Assembly (NCBI GenBank): GCA_047967505.1
Contig: CM106541.1
Length of the DNA: 64,000 nucleotides
Strand: one strand, 5' to 3'
From: Dipteris shenzhenensis
Lineage: Eukaryota > Polypodiophyta > Polypodiopsida > Gleicheniales
Shown: positions 24,721 to 48,307 of the stretch, piece by piece
How positions within the stretch are numbered: the stretch's first letter is position 1
How the letters are laid out: every line of letters starts with the position of its first letter
Notes under the pieces: model-generated
The model's database searches: none
Told to the model about the DNA's origin: nothing
Seen by the model: the letters and a program-made list of their open reading frames with translations, nothing else
Translations under genes and position numbers: made by a program

Positions 24721-25439
24721 CCAAGAATCCCTTCAAGTAGCACACTTATATAGTGCCACATGTGCCTTCAAGAACTAGCATGGCGGTTCTAGAATAATAA
24801 CCACAACCTCCTTGTGGAACATTTGATCTTACGACAATAATAGTAATATGCAATTAAGTAGTTTTCTACGGAGAGATAGTGACTAAAATAGTCAAGGCAG
24901 GTTGAAAATAGGGACCCTCCAATGTGAGAATCATCACACCGCACTAGAGAAAACTAGCAAGTTTGTGGAATATTGCACATCATCATGAGCCTATTGTCAA
25001 TTTTGTAATCCCACCCAATAGTGCCCATTGTGCAATGCACATGAAAATAGTTCATGATTGGCTACACCTAATCATTCTTTGACCCAATGGCCTCCACTAG
25101 GGTGGCATGTGCATCTTCAAAAAGGTCCCCAATCTCAGATAATTGCTACACCTCTATACCATCATGTTTCATCTAGTAGACGTATTCCTAGTTATTTAAA
25201 ACTAAAGATCTCTAAGGAGGATTGTGTGCTTTTGTCTTGCAATCAATCTTATAGAAAAACTACCTATGGAAAGAAGGGCTCCTTGTGCCAATATAGGTAC
25301 CATTGTGCCATGGGCTCACCTTGATTACTAGGCTCCCTTATTTCCATTATTAATATATGATAGGTCAAATAATGTTTCTTTTTTTAATAAAGTACCACTT
25401 TGAAACCAAATTATTGATATAATAACCCCAACCCCATGC

Positions 25440-25641
25440 CATGATTAAACACAATCTCATTTCGCATCCCTCAAATTGACAGCAACATTGCAGCTCAAAT
25501 ATTGTACCAACAAGCACCGAGCAAGATCACCAGCCTCCAATCCATCAACACTGCGAACTTATGTATCAATCCAACCCATCTAGTTTCCCCCACCACCACA
25601 CCCCAAACCCTTTTGGTCATTGAACAAGCCCATAACAGATG
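25440..25641 (-). mobile_element. LINE remnant, zf-RVT part, downstream of gypsy insertion
   Basis: The minus strand encodes LLWACSMTKRVWGVVVGETR followed by HKFAVLMDWRLVILL, which fits the RT-associated zinc-binding domain (C..C...H.W.C) of plant LINEs. It ends abruptly at the gypsy LTR at 25642. The other half lies at 30214 onward. Confidence 0.65.
25637..25641. repeat. Target-site duplication AGATG (left copy)
   Basis: AGATG directly precedes the 5' LTR; an identical AGATG directly follows the 3' LTR at 30214-30218. Confidence 0.9.
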
Positions 25642-25992
25642 TGTTACGTCAGCCATAATCATAGAATCCTGAGGCTTCATCATGATGAGGCGAGAGACCT
25701 AAAGGGCTTAACAGCAATTGCAATTAATGGGGCTTAGAGGGCTTGGGTCTAGGTTTATTCCTAGGCCTATGCATTAATGAAGAGGAGTAAAGGGGAGCCC
25801 ATGAGAGGGCTAGAATGGTAAGGTCCCTCATGGCACATGTGGCACTAATGCAAAAGCCATTTTGGCAAGTACTGGGTTCAAGGGTGGATTCTAGAGGGAG
25901 CTCATAAAACGAAGGAAGGCAATGGAAGGAGCTCACAGTGGGGATCCGAGGTTGGGTGGTGATTGAGAGCAAGAGCCCTTTATGATTTAACA
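25642..25992 (+). repeat. Gypsy 5' LTR
   Basis: 351 bp, TGTTAC...TTTAACA, aligned over its whole length with the 3' LTR. Confidence 0.95.
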
Positions 25993-26005
25993 TGGGTATC
26001 AGAGC
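25993..26005 (+). promoter_or_regulatory. Primer-binding site of gypsy element
   Basis: TGGGTATCAGAGC immediately after the LTR is the initiator-Met-tRNA complement TGGTATCAGAGC with one extra G. Confidence 0.8.
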
Positions 26006-26411
26006 AAAGAAATAAATCACTACGGTTGCCACATCATCAAAGGGTCCTTAGACCTTGGGAAAAGCCACCTCATCATTTCTTTAATACTCCTCTTTCCCTC
26101 TCTCTAAAATTTAAAGCCCCTTTGTTCTAAGGTTCTTTGCACCCCCTCTCTCTCTCTCAAAGTTCATTACCCATAAGCTCCAAAACTCCTTAGCCTTGCC
26201 AAATTCAAAGAAAAGATCAAAGATCAAGATCAAAGTGAGGAGTTCAAGATAGAAGAAAGAAAAAAGAGCGGGATTGAAACTGAAGATCATGAATCAAGAA
26301 AGTGAGAAGAGAAATCCAAGGCCATCAAATAAATCCCAGGGAAGTGGCAATCATATTTTTCTCTGAATAAAGCTTTTGCTTTATAAAATCAGGAAAATTC
26401 TCATTTTTAAG

Positions 26412-27710
26412 ATGACGAGTCTAGAAAGAGATGAAATGATTAGGGACAACGAAGAAAGGGCTAGAAAAGGAAAAGCTATAGTGCAAGAGGAAATACATGA
26501 GGAAGCGCATAATGAAACTCAAGAGGATAATGTGGAAATGGAGGACATAGACTACGATGATTATGGAATTCCATATTTGGAAATCATTAAACTTGAAACT
26601 CGAATGCAAAACATAGAAACGCAGTTAGGAACTATTAATGATACATTGAAGTCCCTAACTGAAGCCATAACCAAGCTATCTAATTCTTAATTGGCAACTC
26701 CCATGGCATAATCACCGACTCCTCCTAGCCAAGTTGAGAGGTCCACCTCTCACTTAAAGAAACCACTAAATGGCAAGACTTCCATTGACTCAAGAATACC
26801 CCTTCTGAAAATCAAGTCGTGGAAGTGAGTCTTTTCCTTGAAATAAGGCCTATAAATGGTAGCCTCAAGGAAAATGATAGAATTCCTAGGTATTGGGCTG
26901 AATTTGAACAAACCTTCTTAAAAGAATTTTTATCTAAAAATGAGTTAGAAAGAGCTTGGGAGGCTTGGGACAATTGTACTATGGGTAAGAACACTTTAGT
27001 CTAGTACTATACGGAGGCTGTCCTTAAGCTAAAAGGAATTGATGAATTCCAAAAGATAAGGGGTTTTGTGAGAGGTGTGAAGACACAAGGTTGAGGTGAG
27101 AAGAAATTCTCCCAAAACCTTTGAAGAAGCAATTAAGTATGCCCAAAGATACGATGATACAACAAGAAAATTCAAAGCTAGAACTTTGGAACAAACAAGT
27201 TTTGTTCCTAAGTTCAACAAATTTCCCAATTTAAAAAGGAAGGGGCATTTTAAGAAGGCGGCTTCTCAGGCACCACCTAAGAAGCCTCAAACACAAAAAT
27301 ATCCTCTCTTGAAGAAAGAGCATCATGAACGGGCCAAGCCAAAAAATCTTTGCTTCAAATGTTTGGGCAAAGACCATGCTACTTCGAACAACAAACAGGC
27401 GGGAGCTAAAGCCCCAAATAGACCTCCACAAAAACAAGTACACGTGCTACAGGTGTGGCCGCTTAATGGTATTAAAGAGTACACTAAGGTAAAGTTCTAT
27501 CATGAGGATAGCATGCACATGTGTTGTCTATCATCGGCAATGTGGCAGGCCACCTTTGGTCCTCATGATTTAATGAGGATGCATGGAAAAATAAAGGGGC
27601 AAAGGGTAAGAATTATGGTCAAGGATAGCGTAGCACATAATTTCTTAAACTACTTGCTAGTTAAGAAATTGAAGTTGCCAGAGAGCCCCATAAATATGTG
27701 GTTTCTTTAG
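26412..27710 (+). pseudogene. Gypsy gag, zinc knuckle and protease start, broken
   Basis: Gag begins MTSLERDEMI at 26412 with an acidic region and a coiled stretch (METRMQ...-like, residues 60-90), then stops. The capsid-like piece at 26819-27004 has YWAEFEQTFLKEFL and ends in TAG. 27096-27710 carries FEEAIKYAQRYDD and a zinc knuckle CFKCLGKDHATSNN whose last Cys is replaced by Asn. The retropepsin region reads MVKDSVAHNFLNY where D-S/T-G is expected, so the active-site Gly is lost. Confidence 0.85.
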
Positions 27711-29851
27711 CAAAGGGCAATGATAAAAAGGTTTGGGACACCATGATTCATGGTGCAGAGGTGGAATTCCAAGGTTATCTGGATGCCTTGGATTTCCAGA
27801 TTATGCATCTCGATCAAACAGATGTTATTCTTGGTAGAGAATGGTTATACAGTCTTGGACATAGCTTTACAGAAGAGTTATCTAAATAACTCCATTATGT
27901 TTGACAAAGATGGTAGAGTCTTCCAAATTCAAGGAGAACATGATGTGCTCGACTCTCCTCTTATTTGCTTAATGGAATTAGAACAACTGCTACACCAACA
28001 AGAATGCAAGGCATACTTTTGCAAACTTACTTTTATTGGTGATTTTATGTCTTCTGCATCGGAAAGAAGTAATCTTGTCTTGGATAATGTTTAAAAGTAT
28101 AATTCTTCTTTTAATGATTTAATGGTTGAATGTAAAGATGTTTTTCTAACTAATTTTCCTTATGGTTTACCCCCTGAGAGAGAAGTAGATCATAAAATAG
28201 ATTTAATTTCTGGATCTAGCCTATTTGTAAACCTCCATATAGGCTTAGTCAAACAGAAGAACTTGAGGTCGAGAGACAATTAACTGAATACCTTAGGAAA
28301 GGCTAAATTCAACCACGTAGCTCACCTTGGTCTACACCAGTTTTACTGGTAAAGAAAAACGATGGTACTATGCATTTATGCATAGATTACCGAGCATTAA
28401 ATTAAAATCACCATAAAAAATAAGTATCCTATGCCTTGCATTGATGAGCTCTTTAATAAATTGCAAGGGAAATTTTATTTTACTAAAATTGATTTAAGGT
28501 CAGGATATCACCAAGTACGAATTAGAGAAGAGGATGTCCCTAAGACATCATTTCATACTGGGTATGGGCATTATCAATTTAAAGTAATGCCATTTCGGTT
28601 AACAAATGCTCCAGCAACTTTCATGACACTTATGAATAGTGTCTTAAGGCCATATTTAGGAAAATTTTCTATAGTATTTTTAGATGATATCCTTATTTAT
28701 AGTAAAACCAGACAAAAGCATTTGGAACATTTGCAAAAAGTATTCCAGCTGCTTAGAGATAACTCACTTTTGCTAAAGAATCCAAATGTGAACTCTTTGC
28801 AAAAGAAGTAAAGTACTTGGGACATATAATACCCCAAGAAGAGATTCATATGGATCCTAAAATAGTAAGGGCCATGTTGGAATGGCCACATCCTACAAAT
28901 CTAGAAGAATTACATATATTCTTGGGTTTATCTAGATTCTATTGGAGATTCATCTAAGATTATGCTAATATTGTTGTTCTGATGTCGGACTAGCTTAAGG
29001 GGAAGGGAAGCACCTTCATATGGAATGAACCTCAAAAGAGGAGTTTTGAAAAATTAAAAGTAGCTATAATGATTGAGACAGATGCCAGTGATTTTGTTGT
29101 TGGGGCGGTACTTTTACAATAGGGTCGACTAGTGGCTTTCGAAAGCAAGAAGTTAGACCGTGCCCAACAAAATTACTTGGCACATGAGAAGGAATTGTAT
29201 GCTATAGTCTATGTCGTGAAGAAGTGGAGGCACTATTTTAAGGGTACCCTAACAATAATGACATTAGGCTCCAAATCCTTTTTGAGTGTCATGATAGTCC
29301 GAGCGCTAGACACCCGGGAATTCAGAAGATGTATGTGCTTCTGAAAAGGCAATTCTTTTGGCTTGGAATAGGTAAGGACATCCAAGACTATGAATTGAAG
29401 TGCCAAAAATGTTAGGTCAATAAGGTTGAACACCTTAAGGTAGGAGGTCTCCTATACCCATTGGAGATTCCATCTGGCAAATGTGAAGCATCTCCATGGA
29501 TTTTATTGTGGGATTACCTAGGACATACAGGGGGCACAACTCTGTGTGGGTAATTATGGACAGCAAACTAATTGGGAACAATATTTGCCCATATTAGAAT
29601 TTGCATATAACAGTGCCAAACATTCAGCTACAGGTGTTAATCCATTCATGATGACATATGGATTTCAACCTAGAGCCCCAATTGCAATGGGACTCGAAAA
29701 AGAGAAGGTTCAAGCGGCCAAAGACTTTCTTGAGGATATGAATCAAATGCTTAAGTTAGCTGAAGGTAGCATAAGAAGAGATGAGGATAGAGTACGAAGT
29801 TACGCAAACCACCACCGTAGAAGTTACATTAGCCATAATAACCATCATTAA
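27711..29851 (+). pseudogene. Gypsy pol: protease end, RT, RNase H, integrase remnants
   Basis: RT is best preserved at 28431-28811: [20 protein letters not shown], then [16 protein letters not shown] and the catalytic [11 protein letters not shown]. RNase H follows (29132-29240: KKLDRAQQNYLAHEKELYAI). The integrase HHCC region is traceable at 29330-29420, then runs from the start of the core directly to a C-terminal part (29546-29700: YLPILEFAYNSAKHSATGVN). The second Asp and the Glu of the D,D-35-E triad are therefore deleted. Confidence 0.9.
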
Positions 29852-29862
29852 GGGGAAGGGAA
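29850..29862 (+). promoter_or_regulatory. Polypurine tract of gypsy element
   Basis: AAGGGGAAGGGAA directly upstream of the 3' LTR, the expected plus-strand primer. Confidence 0.85.
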
Positions 29863-30213
29863 TGTTACATCAACCATAATCACGGAAGCCTGAGGCTTGG
29901 TTATGATGAAGCGGGAGACCAAGAGGGCTTGACAGCACTTGCAATCAATGGGGCTTCGAGGGCTTGGGTCTAGGTTTATTCCTAGGCCTATGCATTAATG
30001 AAGAGGAGTAAAGGGGAGCCCATGAGAGAGCTAGAATGGTAAGATCCCTTGTGGGACATGTGGCACTATTGAAGAAGCCATTTTGGCAAGTGATGGGTTC
30101 ACGGGTGGATTCTAGAGGGAGCTTACAAAAGGAAGGAAGGCAATGGAAGGAGCTCACGGTGGGGCTCCGAGGCTGGGTGGTAATCGAGAGCAAGAGCCCT
30201 CTATGATTTGACA
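29863..30213 (+). repeat. Gypsy 3' LTR
   Basis: 351 bp, TGTTACATC...TTTGACA, followed by the AGATG duplication. Confidence 0.95.
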
Positions 30214-31110
30214 AGATGCATCAAGTCTTCAACAAATTTTCATTCTCCCTCTCAATGCATCAGGTCTTCAACACATTTTCATCCTCCCTCCCAATGGAAG
30301 CCACTTACGGATCACCTTCCATGGGAAAAACCCCATGGTGCCAGTTTGAGAGCCTTGGCGCACCGCTTTCCACTTCACCCTGGCCATCAACACTAGCCAC
30401 CACGTTATCAACTTCATCGGCACATACCTTCCCTTTCTGGCCAACAATCTTCCAAGAATTTTTAGTTGCACCACCCTTGACAATAGCAGCTTTCGCCTCA
30501 AAACTCGATCAGTCCCCTTCGTGACTCCTAGAATGCAACACCCGCTCCCTTCCATCATCACGCACACCATGCATGACTCCTGCCCCCTAGACAACTTCCA
30601 CCTAGTGCTCGCTAGCCATACAATAGTCTAGACAACATCTATTTTAGCATCAATTAGCATGGTCTTCTTAATAGTACCTATTTTGCCATGCATGTCATTA
30701 GAACCCGGACCTTTGCCTTCCAAAGTTTCTTCCGTCTTCTCACCACGAGTGATTGTCCTCGGACAAGATCTTGCATAATGCAGTGTTTTTATAGCATAGG
30801 CTTAACAAGCATCAGGAAACGGTCCGTAGACCACCATCTTAGTGATCACCACCTCAGAACTGCCATAAAATCCGGTAAGGCCTACTCCGATCCCATAAGA
30901 TCCAAGCCCGGTTTTGGGCCAAAATCTTTCGAAGCATATGCATGTACCACGAACACCCTCCCCAAAGCATTTGCCACATAGTTCGTTGATTTCCAGGGCC
31001 ATGCAAGCACACCGAGGAGTTCCACCCACACAAGACACTCATTGAATAGAAATTCATCAATAGAATACAACGAACTTCAAGGTATCGACAACATAGTTCT
31101 CTCGCAAACA
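30214..31110 (-). mobile_element. LINE remnant, part upstream of gypsy insertion
   Basis: The part next to the junction reads (minus) ...REDENVEDLMH and, after removing the gypsy element and one target copy, continues in frame as LLWACSMTKRVW of the 25440-25641 piece. A short duplicated block of VEDLMH lies just upstream. The region further up to 31110 is AT-moderate with short frames; including it in the LINE is inference. Confidence 0.5.
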
Positions 31111-32132
31111 TAAAACCCAGAGTCGATATGCAGCCTATAAAAACACCTCCAATTTGATAGCCTCAAACTCTAGTCTGCACGCAGTGCCATGCTAAGCCCC
31201 GTTTTCCTTCAAATCCCTCTTTCTAGGGCCTGTACTTCAAAACCAACATCGACCGATTCTTTGTGAAGGTCGGTAGGTTTGAATGGCATAGATTCTGAAT
31301 GAGAATGCGAACATAGAACAACAATACATATTATGTTAATAAACTTGAAACTTACCTTATAGTGCCTTCAACTTCATATCTCCCTTCTCATGCCCTAAAT
31401 TACTTCATGATTGAATTATTGAAGATTGCCATGACAATGAATTGAAATTTGATTTTCTTCAAGGCGGGAGACTTGTAAGCAAGAATGTTTTGAGTGAACA
31501 ATGGTGAATGGTCCACTCATACGAATGGAAGTTTTGTTGTCATTGAGACTATGCATAGTTTGAGAGCCTTGTATATCGCCAATCACTTTGAATTTTATGA
31601 CCACGTCCTCCTACTCTAGACATAGCTCGAATGGCATCTCACATGTATAGTTTACACAATCATAGAAGTTTAAACCTAGGATATAGAAAACACATTCAAT
31701 GGTATGTAAATCTATCTCTATCCTATTTTTGAATATATTTTGATCAAATAGTAAGTTTTGATTGGACGATTTGAAGGAAAATGAGGTGCCATTGGAACTT
31801 TAATTGGATAGTGCACAAAAAAAAAGTGCTTGATTTTGCATCCATGATGTTGAAGAAAAACTAATTAAGAAATATAACGATGGAATGCTTGTCAACATTA
31901 TCTTATTCTCGCATTTATCATGCTTGTACAATATGTCATTCCACTAACCTTTGAATTTACGTTTCTCTAGAATTGTTCTGATGCAAACAAATAGAGTTAT
32001 TGATTCTCATCTTTCTTGCTAAAGAAAAACTAAAACATAGGCCAAAGAAGACCTTTTTTGTCTAACAATGCAAGCAGCTATGATGCTCAAAAAAGGCACT
32101 AAAACTAAGAGCAACATATGCAAGTGATAGAA

Positions 32133-32178
32133 TGCTTGTCAAGAGTATTTGGAGCTGCTTGTCAAGAGTATTTGGAGC
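32133..32178. repeat. Perfect 23-bp tandem duplication
   Basis: TGCTTGTCAAGAGTATTTGG plus AGC occurs twice without a gap. Confidence 0.95.
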
Positions 32179-32866
32179 CAACATGTATAATGCTTGTATA
32201 GAATGTCATTCCTTGAAATAATGTATATACAAGTGTCAGTAATTAATGAGTAGATTGGAAGGCAAGTCCTTGTCATCTATGTTATAACTTTTAGTTTGAT
32301 GTTGTTGTCCAAGATCTTGGCACTACCCTTGTATATTGTGTTCTATCAACATCACATTGTACCAAGCAAGACTTCTAAAGGCAAGAGCACTCTTTGCCAT
32401 GCTCTTTATTGAGGATGGGCAAAGATGAATTGAATGCTATTTTAATAATTGTCACTATTTGGATTGCCTATAGTGAAATTTGATCCTCTATTTTACATCT
32501 ATTACATATGGTCGTGATTAAGCATAATGTTTTCCATAATGTCTACGAAATTGAAGCAACATCTCAAGCTCAAAATTTTAATAGAGGAAAGCAAGAATGT
32601 AATGATACCATTACCAGACTTGAAACCATGCTGTAAACCTTCATGTCATTATTTTTTGAACAAGTGGTTCCCTTACCATTGTTTTGAGTAGACGATTTGG
32701 TAGTCGCATCGCAATCGACGGATATAAACAAGGTATGGAGATAAATCTTGAACATGCTATATATTCAATTAGGCCTCAAGGATGGTCTCAATAGTTGCTA
32801 TTCTGATATGGACATCAATGGGAAACACCAAAGCATTCCAAGACTTATTTTGAAGTGATTTTGATT

Positions 32867-32963
32867 GTTAGTTTCTACATCTAGTCTTTTAGATTTGTAA
32901 TTTACAATAAGAATTTCACTAATGTTAGTTTCTAGATCTAGTCTTTTAGATTTGTAATTTACA
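32867..32963. repeat. Direct repeat of 40 bp, period 57 bp
   Basis: GTTAGTTTCTA-ATCTAGTCTT... to TTTACA is present at 32867-32906 and 32924-32963 with a single mismatch seen. Confidence 0.9.
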
Positions 32964-33855
32964 CAAGGGACCCTAGTCAACATTCCAAGTTAAACCTTAT
33001 TAGTAGCACTTTTCTTGAACTAGTTAGTCGCTTCAGTAACATTACTCTTTATAATTCTCAATAATGGTAGCAAATAGCTTGTAATTCCTTTTCTTGCTCT
33101 CATTTGGAAGCAAAGGTTGCAATTTCTTGGGACACCCTTTACCAAGTATGATTAAATTAACAATATATAAACCTATCCATGTATTTCATTAACGATTGCT
33201 CTCTGAGTCTCTCTACTTACCGATCTACTCATTCTTTCATAGTTAAAGCTTCGTGGAGAAATATATTGTGACCCCAAAAGAGCATCTTCATATAAAATTA
33301 CTTATCGCAAGACTAAGAAGCCAATCTCCAAAAGTATCATCTTTGTACAAAATTCCTTATCACGAGACCACATAGCCAACCTATTAGCTAACCAAATTTG
33401 CGATCAAACCTTCACCACATAATTGGCCTAGGAGTGCCTCTCTTTTACCATGGCCAAAAATTATGAGCTGTAGTCTTAAAATGAGGAGAGCTGGACAACT
33501 TATTTCCCAATTTCGTGCCTAACCAAGCACCCTTTTTTCTGGCATCCTCGAAGTTGCAATGGCCCTTTCAAGCTTAAGACTCTCCAAAATGGGCAGCCAT
33601 TACAATTTCAAACTCAATCATTGTAGAGACTATCTAAAAGCATTTTTAGTGCCATTTTGAACAAAGTTGTATTGTCACACCTCAAATTTTATTAACTTGA
33701 ATGAAGACCAAAGAGAGTGTTTGTTTCCCACGAGCCCACATCTGAAAGTATGGCAAGATTCTCATTTCAAAGAGATACCATCTTGCATAGTATACACAGC
33801 ATACATTAATATTGATAGTACAGGTTTGATACTCCTAAGCAAGGTTCCACAAAGA

Positions 33856-33876
33856 GAGAGAGAGAGAGAGAGAGAA
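33856..33876. repeat. (GA)n microsatellite
   Basis: About ten GA units. Confidence 0.9.
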
Positions 33877-34324
33877 TCCATATTGATTACTGCTAGAGTT
33901 GATATACGCTTGAAGAACTTGTTACAATTTTGGAGATGGAACCTGTATAACAATCTAAGAAGCAATTGACCTCGTATGCAACTTGTACACTTCGTGAACA
34001 ATACAAATCGGGAAAATCTACATTTTGCTGACTTCAAAAGACAGCAATTATTGCTGCTCCTGATGGAGCAAAAGAAGCTGCAGAGACATCACATTGCTCG
34101 GCCGGCACAAGATGAGATGAAGATGGATTGTACAATGACTCAATGGGCTAGATGAAGTGTTTACAATCCCGCCAAATGAACTGTGGGAGGAGACAAGAAC
34201 CTTTGTTTTTTGATGGATCCCTTAATTAAAGAATCTCTATTATTGTAAAAAAATGCCTATATGCTTATAGCCACGTACACGGAAATGTGTGGCTGTTGGA
34301 GAGATGTCATCGATGCCGCATATT

Positions 34325-46709
<12,385 letters not shown>

Positions 46710-46818
46710 CTACATAACCACATGAACTCCAGTAAAGGACCAATATGCATAATTATGCGCAACAAATATACAAAACGTAGCCAACACATTGTCAATAACC
46801 TCTTTTTACATTAATATG

Positions 46819-46914
46819 ACAGATGGAACTGGGAAAAAGTTATGGGAAAGAATGGAAGCCCCTCTAGAACTAAGGGCTGCTACAGCCAGATTGTATGAAA
46901 GGGTCCTCGCCTAC
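46819..46914 (+). mobile_element. LINE RT fragment, left of the copia insertion
   Basis: The plus strand reads KLWERMEAPLELRAATARLY followed by ERVLAY, matching the RT region of a plant LINE family with the usual form LPLELRAAVARLYERV. It ends exactly at the copia 5' LTR. The continuation is at 52869. Confidence 0.75.
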
Positions 46915-47162
46915 TGTTAGAATTATTATTATAATTCAGCAGTGACCAATGTAATGTAATAAGGTAAGTAAGGGGCACTTTTCCCTCATTTAGAGGTTTT
47001 TCCCCCCTAACCACAGTTAGTTCACTAACTACGGTTAGTGAAGGATAAGGTTTTGTCACTTAGACAAAACCCATCCCACTTCTTGTAACAGACACTTCTT
47101 CTATAGCAAGTACTACGTTCAGCTCTCTTGCTTCCTGCTCTCTCACTCTCTCGTTTCTAACA
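46915..47162 (+). repeat. Copia A 5' LTR
   Basis: 248 bp, TGTTAGAATT...GTTTCTAACA; lacks the 18-bp internal duplication found in the 3' LTR. Confidence 0.97.
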
Positions 47163-47164
47163 TT

Positions 47165-47176
47165 TGGTATCGGGGC
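47165..47176 (+). promoter_or_regulatory. Primer-binding site of copia A
   Basis: TGGTATCGGGGC two bases after the LTR, close to the initiator-Met-tRNA complement TGGTATCAGAGC with two changes. Confidence 0.8.
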
Positions 47177-47263
47177 AGCAAGATCCTGCTCTTTTGCTTT
47201 CTAGCCTGCAAGCTTCCTGCTCCTAACTTCCTGCCCAGCTCCCTGCTCAACAGCCCCTTACAG

Positions 47264-47704
47264 CCGTACAGCCCACGCTTCAATTCACGAAGCTCACGCT
47301 CCTGCTGTCCGTACTGTACCTGCGCCGTACTACTTGTTCCATACAGATCTGTGTCGATTGTCCGTACAGCTCGTCGTCAGCAGCTCGTCGTCCGTACAGT
47401 TTACCATCCGTACAACGTACATACTGCAGGCATCATTTCTTCCATACTCATCGGTACGCTGCTCCTGCGCTGCTGTCCGTACAAGTCGTACGGAGTATTC
47501 CGTACATCTGCCGTACACCTGCTGTCCATACCGTCGTACCTTCCGTACAGTCGTCGTACAAATTCCGTACACACCTGCCGTACATCCGCACAACTATCAT
47601 CCGTACTCCATACAGTTAATCGTCCGTACAACGAGGCAGTACTCAGTCCGTATCTTGTACGAAATTCGTACTATCAGTTCCGTACAAGTTGAAAGCGTCC
47701 GTAC
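47264..47704 (+). repeat. CCGTAC hexamer array in the copia A leader
   Basis: I count about 16 exact CCGTAC hexamers in roughly 440 bp, irregularly spaced (mostly 15-40 bp), plus near variants (CCATAC, TCGTAC, CGGTAC). It lies between PBS and gag. The overlapping open frames on both strands are stop-poor because of this composition and look non-coding. Confidence 0.9.
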
Positions 47705-47816
47705 ACTCCTATTGCAAGGCCTTCTGTGCAAGTTTTATTCTTGCAAGTACTCTAGCAATTGGTTTTTTGGCAGGCATTGTTTGCAGATAACCATTTTTTT
47801 GGCTTAGATCTTGCAA

Positions 47817-48030
47817 AAATTTGGGGCATTCTGTATTTCTGGACAGACATTGCAGTTGGGTTGCAGGTTGTCCAAGAAATTGGGGTTTTTGCAATTACAT
47901 TGCAATTTTGCAATGAAATTTGGGGCTTTTGCAGGTACACTGCAATTTGTGCAACATTTGGGGCTTTCAGACCATTTGCCCTCTTTTGTATGCAATTTCC
48001 CACAAGAAATTGGGGCTTTTGCATTTGGGT
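47817..48030 (+). repeat. Repeats of AATTTGGGGCTTTTGCA in the copia A leader
   Basis: Five variants of A(A)ATTTGGGGCTTTTGCA at about 47817, 47877, 47917, 47956 and 48007, interspersed with TTGCAATTTTGCA stretches. No gene is supported in 47163-48307. Confidence 0.85.
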
Positions 48031-48307
48031 TGCAATTTTGCAGTAAAAGGGCAGTTTGGAAGTTTGCAGACACTTTTGGACTCAGTACGAGTCAAATTGC
48101 AGACTTTTGCCACCTTTTGCAAATTCTATTTGCAGATTTTTGGGCATTGAGCAGAGCATTGTGGTGCATTTTGAGCCTTTGACAGGCTGTGATATTATTT
48201 GTCACTGTGGGCATATTTTTCTTTGCAGATTTTACTTGTGCATCTTACATCCCAGGAAGGGATTTTACTTGTTCAGTTTGCTGTATTTATGAGTTTATCT
48301 AGCAAAA

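Larger units (their letters stand above)
21491..25439. other. Unassigned intergenic or transposon-derived sequence
   Basis: No gene is supported. It holds a 28-bp direct repeat (GGCTTCTTTAAGAAAGGG-T) at 22957-22984 and 23233-23260, a GA microsatellite and a degenerate minisatellite. Moderate-length frames at 23278-23687 on both strands have no domain I recognise. Confidence 0.4.
25642..30213 (+). mobile_element. Ty3/gypsy LTR retrotransposon, both LTRs, internally decayed
   Basis: A 4572-bp element with 351-bp LTRs (25642-25992 and 29863-30213) that start TGTTAC and end ACA, flanked by AGATG on both sides. A primer-binding site follows the 5' LTR and a purine-rich PPT precedes the 3' LTR. 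The order gag, protease, RT, RNase H, integrase is that of Ty3/gypsy. The LTRs differ at about 16 sites in the first 110 bp, so the insertion is old. Multiple stops and an integrase deletion make it non-autonomous. Confidence 0.95.
31111..34324. other. AT-rich intergenic sequence downstream of the importin gene
   Basis: No gene or transposon domain is recognised. It contains a 23-bp tandem duplication at 32133-32178, a 40-bp repeat with 57-bp period at 32867-32963 and a GA run at 33856-33876. Confidence 0.55.

Noticed and set aside
47334-48182. Long stop-poor frames (157, 123, 113 codons) in several phases
   Set aside because: They lie in the untranslated leader and result from CCGTAC and TTGCA repeats lacking stops; no domain in any phase.
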